Below are positions 1 to 6,593 of a DNA stretch of 6,593 nucleotides, piece after piece. Location: positions 1-6,593 of the forward strand of contig DAICZO010000339.1 in assembly GCA_027311125.1 (NCBI GenBank), in the 5' to 3' direction. Source of the DNA: Acidobacteriaceae bacterium (GTDB taxonomy: Bacteria; Acidobacteriota; Terriglobia; Terriglobales; Acidobacteriaceae). The notes beneath the pieces are model-generated. The model was not told the origin of the DNA. It did no database searches and was given only the letters and a program-made list of their open reading frames with translations. A program made the translations under genes and the position numbers. Numbering within the stretch: the first letter of the stretch is position 1; every line of letters begins with the position of its first letter.

Positions 1-126
1 GTTGGCGGGCGGTGTGGTGGGGGCGTTTTCGGGCACGGGACGGTAGTCGCCTTCGAACTGGTCTCCGGGGTGCGGGGTGTCTCCGCCGGCGGCGGTGGGA
101 CGGCTCGGATTGTCGAAGGCTGACAT
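1..126 (-). CDS. N-terminal part of an unidentified proline-rich protein (runs off the left edge)
   Basis: Reading leftwards from an ATG at 126-124 there are 42 open codons up to the window edge. The visible N-terminus begins MSAFDNPSRPTAAGG and is rich in Pro, Gly, Asp and Thr, with no hydrophobic stretch, so no signal peptide or membrane helix is seen yet. It looks like a disordered leader, and I cannot name the family. The start lies 61 bases downstream of the deoC stop on the same strand with no obvious terminator between, so co-transcription with deoC is plausible. No good Shine-Dalgarno precedes the ATG (the bases just upstream read tatctct), so the true start could differ. Codons are mostly C-ending, as in deoC, which supports real coding on this strand. 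Confidence 0.55.
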   Translation of the reverse strand, partial: MSAFDNPSRPTAAGGDTPHPGDQFEGDYRPVPENAPTTPPAN

Positions 127-187
127 AGAGATAGCCGATGATACTACCGGGTGGGTTGTGAGTGAGTTAGCAGACTAGATACGAGGT

Positions 188-961
188 TCAGTAGCCGTTG
201 GAGTTGGTGGGGGTGGGTGCTTGTCCGGAGAACTCGGCGAGGATCTTGACGCTGGCACTGGCGCCGATGCGGGAGGCTCCTGCGGTGAGCATGGTGGTGG
301 CGTCGGCGAGGGAGCGGATGCCACCGGAGGCTTTGACCCCGGCACGGGAACCGGCGATGCCGCGGAGGATGGTGATGTCGTCGGCTGTGGCACCGCCGGT
401 AGAGAAGCCGGTGCTGGTTTTGAGGAAGTCCGCGCCGGCGGAGATGGCGAGATCGGAGGCGCGGAGTTTCTCCTCGAAGGTGAGGAGGCAGGTTTCGAGG
501 ATGACTTTGACAATGGCTCCGGCGGCGTGGGCGAGTTCGACTACGCCGCGGATGTCCTGCTGGACGGCTTCGTAGTCAGAGGCGAGGCCGGATTTGAGGA
601 GGCCGATGTTGAGGACCATATCTATGTCGTGGGCTCCGTGGCGGAGCATGCGGACGGATTCGTCGCGTTTGGAGCTGGAGGGGATGGCGCCGAGGGGGAA
701 GCCGATGACGCCGCCAACGGGAATGCCGGTTCCGGCAAGTGCGGCGGCGGCGACGGAGACCCAGGTGGGGTTGACCATGGCGCAGGCGAAGCGGTTTTCG
801 GCGGCTTCGTGGCAGAGCTGGAGGACCTGGGTGCGGGTGGCGTCGGGCTTGAGGAGGGTATGGTCGAGGACGGCGGCGAGGTTTTCGCGGGACGAGAGGG
901 TGTGAGCGGTGAAGGCGATGGGGTCAAAGCTGGTGAGGGTGGTGGGGGGGAGGGTGCTCAA
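188..961 (-). CDS. deoC: Deoxyribose-phosphate aldolase (DERA, EC 4.1.2.4)
   Basis: This cytoplasmic class I aldolase reversibly splits 2-deoxy-D-ribose 5-phosphate into glyceraldehyde 3-phosphate and acetaldehyde, the last step of deoxynucleoside catabolism. The 257-residue product is a complete TIM-barrel DeoC. The N-terminal motif DHTLLKPDAT lies at residues 33-42 and DIDMVLNIG at 112-120, with Asp114 the likely proton-relay aspartate. DFLKTSTG at 178-185 places the Schiff-base lysine at Lys181. VKASGGIR at 209-216 supplies the second active-site lysine, Lys210. The length is normal for the bacterial family, with a roughly 25-residue extension before the barrel. The start is TTG (961-959); AAGGAG sits 6 bases upstream and no ATG competes. 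The gene is divergent from the sigma factor gene and no other deo genes are visible. Codons are overwhelmingly C-ending, the opposite of the rightward genes. Identity is very secure. Confidence 0.97.
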   Translation of the reverse strand: MSTLPPTTLTSFDPIAFTAHTLSSRENLAAVLDHTLLKPDATRTQVLQLCHEAAENRFACAMVNPTWVSVAAAALAGTGIPVGGVIGFPLGAIPSSSKRDESVRMLRHGAHDIDMVLNIGLLKSGLASDYEAVQQDIRGVVELAHAAGAIVKVILETCLLTFEEKLRASDLAISAGADFLKTSTGFSTGGATADDITILRGIAGSRAGVKASGGIRSLADATTMLTAGASRIGASASVKILAEFSGQAPTPTNSNGY

Positions 962-1187
962 ACGATGCTCCTTGAACTACGGTGTGTCGAGCTGATGACG
1001 CGTTGCCGGTGGCACGGTACTTTTGCGCCGCCATCACATCTATCATACGGTGGGTACGGCTGGCTGGCCGCATGGGGGAAGTCGTTGTTATCAGGGGTTT
1101 TCAACAGGCGGATTACAATGGAGAAGTGGCGGGTCCGGAGAAAGTTTTCGGAGTTGAGCGCGGGATGGTTGTGGCAGAGGGACGACG
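962..1187. other. Divergent intergenic region between deoC and the sigma factor gene
   Basis: These 226 bases must hold the promoters for leftward deoC and the rightward sigma gene. Leftwards, TATGAT (+ strand 1042-1047) is a fair -10 hexamer about 80 bases before the deoC start, but no convincing -35 lies 16-18 bases away. Rightwards, TACAAT (1114-1119) is a good -10 look-alike; TTGTTA at 1085-1090 is 23 bases away, too far for a standard pair. I see no strong hairpin, no repeated operator and no small gene with a convincing ribosome site. Confidence 0.5.
968..973 (-). promoter_or_regulatory. Shine-Dalgarno of deoC that fixes a TTG start
   Basis: On the minus strand these bases read AAGGAG, followed by a 6-base spacer and TTG at 961-959. 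This is a near-perfect ribosome binding site at ideal distance. It is the reason for choosing the TTG codon and the full N-terminal extension. Confidence 0.8.
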
Positions 1188-2078
1188 ATGCGACCGGAGT
1201 TGATAGAAGCAACGGAGTTGATGCGCACGGACGATCCTGAGCGGATTGATTCTGCGCTACGGCTGCTGCAGAACACGGTTTACTCGTTCAGCATGAAGGT
1301 TTGCGGGCATCGGGAAGATGCCGAGGACACGATGCAGTTTGTGCTGCAGCAGTCGCTGCCGTATTTGCAGACGATCGAAGACCCCCAGGCGCTGGCAGTG
1401 TGGCTCTATAAGGTGACACGGAACCACTGCGGGTTGATGCGGCGGAAGAGCAAGTTTGCGCCGGAACGGATGCTGACGCTGGATGAGTTGAAACCAAGTG
1501 AGGGGGACCTGGAGCATCTGTTGGAGAGCCGGGAGTTGAGTCCGGAGGACTCGGTGCTACAGGGGGAGCGGGACGAGCAGTTGCAGCAGGCGATTTTGCG
1601 GATACCGCCGAAGTATCGGCTGGTGCTGGTCTTGCACGATATGGAAGAGCTGGACACGGCGGAGATTGCGCGGATCACGGGGTTGACGGTGGGGACGGTG
1701 CGGATTCGGCTGCACCGGGCAAGGCTATTTGTGCGGAAGGAACTGACGGTGCCGACGAGTGCGGGGGCGAAGCCGAAGCGGCGTCGACGGGTAGGGCGGC
1801 TGGCGGGACGGCAGGCGGCAGCGGAGTGCAAGGAGGTGTGCGCCCAGTTGTCGGAGTATCTGGATGGGCGGCTGGATGATGTGAGCTGCGACGACCTGAG
1901 GCGTCACATTGAGGAGTGTCGGCCTTGTGTGAGCTTTATTCGCGATCTGGAGGGGACGATTGCGCGGTGCCGAAGTTTGACGGTGCCATGTTCGGAGCAA
2001 ACAACGGGCGCGTTGCGGCGGATGCTGACGGAAGAGTATCTGCGGCTGCTGCAAAAGGCCGCGGCTAAAGTTTGTTAA
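1188..2078 (+). CDS. ECF-type RNA polymerase sigma factor with fused cysteine-rich zf-HC2 (anti-sigma-like) C-terminal domain
   Basis: The 296-residue protein has three parts. Residues about 20-90 form a sigma-70 region 2 (HREDAEDTMQFVLQQS at 41-56 matches the conserved region 2 helix). Residues about 128-185 form region 4 with a helix-turn-helix (LDTAEIARITGLTVGTVRIR at 155-174, then LHRARLFVRKEL). A basic linker (KPKRRRR, 195-201) leads to a zf-HC2/ZAS-like domain: Cys214, YLDGRL at 224-229, then His240-x3-Cys244-x2-Cys247. Further cysteines lie at 218, 234, 261, 268 and 296, giving eight in the last 83 residues. Known: zf-HC2 motifs typify zinc-binding anti-sigma factors, and CorE-like ECF sigma factors carry a cysteine-rich tail that senses metals. 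Inference: this tail senses metal or redox state and controls the efflux genes that follow. The start is ATG with GAGG 7 bases upstream; an in-frame TGA at 1155 excludes a much longer form. No separate anti-sigma gene is present. Confidence 0.9.
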   Translation: MRPELIEATELMRTDDPERIDSALRLLQNTVYSFSMKVCGHREDAEDTMQFVLQQSLPYLQTIEDPQALAVWLYKVTRNHCGLMRRKSKFAPERMLTLDELKPSEGDLEHLLESRELSPEDSVLQGERDEQLQQAILRIPPKYRLVLVLHDMEELDTAEIARITGLTVGTVRIRLHRARLFVRKELTVPTSAGAKPKRRRRVGRLAGRQAAAECKEVCAQLSEYLDGRLDDVSCDDLRRHIEECRPCVSFIRDLEGTIARCRSLTVPCSEQTTGALRRMLTEEYLRLLQKAAAKVC

Positions 2079-2153
2079 AGATATTTGTGCAGTTTTTGTA
2101 ACGCCACGCTCTGAAGTGTCTTTATGTCAGTAGAAGTGACTATGTGACCTAGC
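2079..2153 (+). promoter_or_regulatory. Leader region between the sigma gene and the efflux operon
   Basis: This gap is AT-richer than the genes around it and is the only sizeable gap in the rightward cluster, so a promoter for the pump operon is expected here. TGTAAC at 2097-2102 resembles the AAC-containing -35 element used by many ECF sigma factors. However, no clean CGT-type -10 lies 16-17 bases downstream, and the best housekeeping pairing (TTGTAA at 2096-2101) also lacks a good -10. It contains no rho-independent terminator: the T-run at 2093-2097 is not preceded by a stem. The region also carries the repeats listed separately. Confidence 0.35.
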
Positions 2154-2159
2154 GTGGCG
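2102..2159. repeat. Perfect 9-bp inverted repeat flanking the start of the TolC-family gene
   Basis: The left arm CGCCACGCT (2102-2110) and the right arm AGCGTGGCG (2151-2159) are exact reverse complements separated by 40 bases. The right arm covers the possible GTG start (2154-2156) and ends one base before the ATG at 2160. It could be a split operator in DNA or a long-loop stem in the leader mRNA that occludes the translation start. The match is seen; the function is inferred. Confidence 0.55.
2113..2148 (+). repeat. Imperfect tandem repeat (GAAGTG...ATGT, 20-base period) inside the inverted repeat
   Basis: Two copies start at 2113 (GAAGTGTCTTTATGTCA) and 2133 (GAAGTGACTATGTGAC). They share GAAGTG, then CT, then ATGT, with small offsets. 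The 20-base period is about two turns of the helix, a spacing often seen for paired protein-binding sites. The repeat is short and imperfect, so it is only a candidate operator. Confidence 0.35.
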
Positions 2160-3602
2160 ATGATACGAACTTACCTAAACTTAATACGAATTGATGGATG
2201 GACCTTAGGCCTGGCGCTGGTGGTTGGTGGTGTGGCTACTGGACAGGCGCAGTCTATGGCGACGACTCCGGCGCCGGTTACGCCTGCTGCTGTGGCTTCT
2301 ACGGCTGGGGCGGAGGCGGGAGCTTTGTCGCTGGAGCAGGCGGTGGCTGCGGCGCTCGAGAAGAATCCTGACCGGAAGCTGGCTGCGGCGGAGTTGAGTG
2401 CGGCGGCGGCACAGTATCGCTTGAGCCGGACGCATTTGCTGCCGCAACTGGGGTTCAGCGAGGGGGTGGCGCGGAGTAACGATCCAGTATTTGCGTTTGG
2501 GACGAAGCTGCGTCAACAGCAGTTTGCGGCGACGGATTTTTCTTTGAATGTGCTGAATCGCCCGACGCCGGTGAATGACTTTACGACAAAGTTTGCGGGA
2601 CAGTGGACGGCGTTCGACTCGTGGATGACGCAGTACCAGATGAAGCGTGGGCGGTTGGCGGAGCAGGGAGCGGCGCAGTCGCTGGGGCGTACGGATCAGG
2701 AGTTGGTGTACCAGGTGGTGACGGCGTATGAGTCGGTGCTGATGGCGAAGCGCGAGGTGGAGGTGGCACGGCAGGCGCTGAAGACGGCGGAGGCGGTGTT
2801 GGAGTTGAGCCAATCGCGGGTGAAGGCGGGGACAGTGGTGGAGTCGGATGCGCTGTCGGCGGAGGTGAATGTTGCGACACGGAAGACGGAGCTGATTCGC
2901 GCGGAAGGGCAGCTTTCCGTGGCGGGAGTGGCGCTGGGCAATGCGATGGGTGTGGTGTTGCCAGCAGAGACGATGACGGTGGAAGAGCTGCATCCGGTGA
3001 CGTACACGATGGGTGCGCTGGATGCCGAGGTGGCACTGGCGCAGCAGCGTCGTCCGGACCTGAAGGCTCTGGAGTTGCAGGGACAGGCGCAACAGACGGC
3101 GGTGAAGGCCGCGAAGGCCTCGTTTGGACCGCGGGTGGATACGTTTGGATCGTGGGAGATGGACAAGCCGAGTTTTGCCGGGTCGGGTGGGAATAACTGG
3201 GCTGCGGGAGCGGAGTTGAAGCTGGATATTTTTCCTGCGGAGAAGCGGGAGCGTCTGGCGGTCGAGAAGGCTGGGTTGCAGCGTGTGCTGGCGGGTCAGG
3301 CTTCTGCCCAGAGCCGGGTGCGGCTGGAGGTGAGCCGGGCTTACTACCAGCATCTGGCTGCAGCACAGAGCGTGGCAGTCACGCAGGCGGCGCTGGCCCA
3401 GGCGGAAGAGAGTTTGCGAATTATCCATAACCGCTATGAGGCCGGGTTGGCGACGGTGACGGATGTGCTGCGCGCGGAGGATGCGGAGCGGCAGAGCCAG
3501 ACGAGCTACTGGCAATCGGTGTACGAGAACACGATCTCGTTTGCTGCGTTGCGGCTGGCGACTGGGACACTGAACGCCGACCAGGTGGGGAGCTTCCAAT
3601 GA
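2160..3602 (+). CDS. TolC-family outer-membrane efflux channel protein
   Basis: This is the outer-membrane exit duct of a tripartite efflux pump. The protein is 480 residues from ATG at 2160, or 482 from an in-frame GTG at 2154. Neither start has a good Shine-Dalgarno; I prefer the ATG. Numbering here is from the GTG. The N-terminus has positive residues, a hydrophobic core (WTLGLALVVGG, 16-26) and a likely signal-peptidase I site near GQA at 30-32, followed by a Pro/Thr/Ala-rich linker. Two outer-membrane efflux (OEP) repeats follow, at about 58-265 and 288-470. Both have the long Ala/Gln/Glu-rich helices of the coiled-coil barrel and the family signatures (SRVKAGTVVESDALSAEV at 221-238 and NRYEAGLATVTDVLRAED at 426-443). 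Length is typical of the family. The stop overlaps the next start as ATGA, so translation is coupled to the adaptor. The inverted repeat over its start may influence initiation. Confidence 0.93.
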   Translation: MIRTYLNLIRIDGWTLGLALVVGGVATGQAQSMATTPAPVTPAAVASTAGAEAGALSLEQAVAAALEKNPDRKLAAAELSAAAAQYRLSRTHLLPQLGFSEGVARSNDPVFAFGTKLRQQQFAATDFSLNVLNRPTPVNDFTTKFAGQWTAFDSWMTQYQMKRGRLAEQGAAQSLGRTDQELVYQVVTAYESVLMAKREVEVARQALKTAEAVLELSQSRVKAGTVVESDALSAEVNVATRKTELIRAEGQLSVAGVALGNAMGVVLPAETMTVEELHPVTYTMGALDAEVALAQQRRPDLKALELQGQAQQTAVKAAKASFGPRVDTFGSWEMDKPSFAGSGGNNWAAGAELKLDIFPAEKRERLAVEKAGLQRVLAGQASAQSRVRLEVSRAYYQHLAAAQSVAVTQAALAQAEESLRIIHNRYEAGLATVTDVLRAEDAERQSQTSYWQSVYENTISFAALRLATGTLNADQVGSFQ

Positions 3603-4818
3603 ACGATGCGATGACGAACAGGAATGAGAGCGCTATGACGATGGTTGCGATGAAGCGATTTGCTGGGAAGAGATTTGAGATGAAGGCTTGCTGTGTGACG
3701 CGATGGAAGGTTGGCGTAGCTATTGGTGGCATGGTGCTGGTGGCTGTGCTGGCGGGATGCAGTAAGCCTGTGGCTCCGGCGACGACACCAGAGGTGGTAC
3801 GCGGCGTGCGTGTGGATGCGGCGACTTCGCAAGAGGTGCCGGACCGGGTGGCGGTGGTGGGTTCGGTACAAGCCGTGGAGAGTGCTGCCCTGGCGGCGCA
3901 GGTGACGGGGAGTGTGGTCTCGGTTGCGGTGAAGGAAGGCGATACGGTGCGGAGTGGACAGACACTGGTGACGCTGGATGGCGCGCAGTACCGGTCGGAC
4001 ATGGATCGGGCGCAGGCGGCGGTGAATGCGTCGGAGCGTGCGGTGGCGGCGGCACAGAGCGACTCGGCCCTGGCGGCGAGTACGTTGCAGCGGTACCAGA
4101 TATTGCAGGAGCGAAAGAGCATCAGTCCGCAGGAGTTTGATGAAGTGAAGACGAAGGCGCAGGCGGCTGGATCGCGATTGGAGTTGGCGCGGGCACAGTC
4201 TGCGGAGGCGAAGGCTGCGGCGGCCTCAGCGGGAACGATGCTGGGATATACGCGGCTACGCGCTCCGTTCGACGGGGTGGTGGTGGCACGGAAGGCCGAT
4301 CCGGGTGCGCTGGCGACACCGGGTGTTCCGTTGTTGCTTGTGGACAAGACGGGACGACTGCAGTTGGATGTCGCGGTGGATGAGTCGTTGTTGGGATCGG
4401 TGCAGACGGGGGCGAGTATTCCGGTGTCGATCGACGCGCTGGCGCAGGGTGGCAGCGGCACGATGATGGCCAAGGTGAGCAGGGTGGTTCCTGCGGCAGA
4501 TGCTGCGAGCCACAGTTTCGAGGTGAAGCTGGATTTGCCGACGACGGCGCATCTGCGGAGTGGCATGTATGGACGTGCGGAGTTGACGCGTGGGCCGCGC
4601 GTTGCGCTGACCATTCCGGCGTCAGCGGTAGTGCGGAGGGGATCGCTTCAAGAGGTGTACGTGGTGGGGCAGAACCAACTGGCGGGGCTGCGTTACATTA
4701 CGTTGGGCGTGGCACAGGGGGACCGGGTAGAGGTGCTGTCTGGACTTACAACGGGCGAAGTGGTGGTGACGAGTCCAGGTAGTGAGGATCTAGATGGCAA
4801 GCGCATTGAGGTGCAGCG

Positions 4819-4822
<4 letters not shown>
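3599..4822 (+). CDS. RND efflux periplasmic adaptor lipoprotein (membrane fusion protein, HlyD/AcrA-like)
   Basis: This protein bridges the inner-membrane RND permease to the outer-membrane channel. Of its 407 residues, a hydrophobic stretch (VGVAIGGMVLVAVLAGC) ends in a lipobox with Cys54 as the predicted lipidated residue, so it is probably anchored in the inner membrane and faces the periplasm. Next come a barrel-sandwich/lipoyl half (about 84-127, VAVKEGDTVRSGQTLVTLD at 109-127), an Ala/Gln/Glu-rich alpha-hairpin (about 130-212), the second lipoyl half (LRAPFDGVVVARKADPG at 220-236), a beta-barrel (about 253-330) and a membrane-proximal domain. The ATG at 3599 lies inside the previous stop (ATGA), with GGGGAG 6 bases upstream. 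That start leaves an unusually long 36-residue stretch before the hydrophobic core; Met28 (ATG at 3680, GGGAAGAG 7 bases before it) gives a more ordinary lipoprotein signal. The stop again overlaps the next start as ATGA. Confidence 0.93.

Positions 4823-6593
<1,771 letters not shown>

Noticed and set aside
1085..1119. Possible housekeeping promoter for the sigma gene (TTGTTA and TACAAT)
   Set aside because: The hexamers are 23 bases apart, well outside the usual 16-18, so only the -10-like element is noted in the intergenic entry.
1130..1160. Imperfect palindrome around CCGGAGAAAGTTTTCGG upstream of the sigma gene
   Set aside because: The arms match only partly when aligned base by base, which is not enough to propose an operator.
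221..1240. A 339-codon open frame on the + strand, rich in Gly, Asp and Glu, opposite deoC
   Set aside because: It lies antisense to a clear DeoC with intact catalytic residues and runs into the sigma gene in a wrong frame. Its low-complexity composition is what C-ending codons on the other strand produce.
2091..2100. T-rich run after the sigma gene stop, considered as a terminator
   Set aside because: No stem precedes the T-run, and the later inverted repeat has a 40-base loop with no T-tract after it, so it is not a rho-independent terminator.
2205..3599. A 464-codon minus-strand open frame, rich in Arg, His, Leu and Gln, opposite the TolC-family gene
   Set aside because: Its composition is that of a reverse-complement shadow, it has no recognisable domain, and the + strand gene is well supported.
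3421..4614. A 397-codon minus-strand open frame, rich in Ala, Ser and Thr
   Set aside because: It is antisense to both the channel and adaptor genes, has no domain or ribosome site, and reflects high GC content.

Overview
The window reads as ordinary chromosomal DNA from a GC-rich Gram-negative bacterium. The outer-membrane channel, lipoprotein adaptor and RND permease require a two-membrane envelope. The gene set and codon style resemble Acidobacteriota (Terriglobus/Granulicella-like), but that assignment is from memory and only tentative.

Layout. Bases 1-961 are transcribed leftwards. They hold deoC (deoxyribose-phosphate aldolase, TTG start with a strong Shine-Dalgarno) and, downstream of it, the first 42 codons of an unidentified proline-rich protein that runs off the left edge. 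A 226-base divergent intergenic region (962-1187) separates these from a rightward cluster. That cluster starts with an ECF-type sigma factor fused to a cysteine-rich zf-HC2/ZAS-like C-terminal domain (1188-2078). A 75-81 base gap follows, carrying a perfect 9-bp inverted repeat and a tandem GAAGTG repeat. Then come a TolC-family outer-membrane protein (about 2160-3602), a lipoprotein periplasmic adaptor (3599-4822) and an RND inner-membrane permease (4819 to the right edge, incomplete). The last three genes are joined by ATGA start/stop overlaps and are surely one translationally coupled operon.

How it may work together. The three efflux genes would build a tripartite pump across both membranes. 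The permease keeps the double-aspartate proton-relay motif of the HAE1/AcrB-like branch rather than the single-Asp pattern of CzcA-type metal pumps, so an organic substrate is the default guess. The sigma factor just upstream carries eight cysteines in its last 83 residues, including an H-x3-C-x2-C motif. It is a good candidate for a one-piece metal- or redox-sensing regulator of the pump, comparable in architecture to CorE-like (ECF44) sigma factors. That regulatory link is inference from adjacency.

A window-wide feature is strong strand asymmetry. Rightward genes use G-ending codons (GTG, CTG, GCG, ACG), while leftward deoC uses C-ending codons (GTC, CTC, GCC, ACC), so the + strand is G-rich throughout whichever strand is coding. 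I found no RNA genes, mobile elements or CRISPR array. The best candidates for something undescribed are the sigma-sensor fusion and the repeat structure between it and the pump operon.
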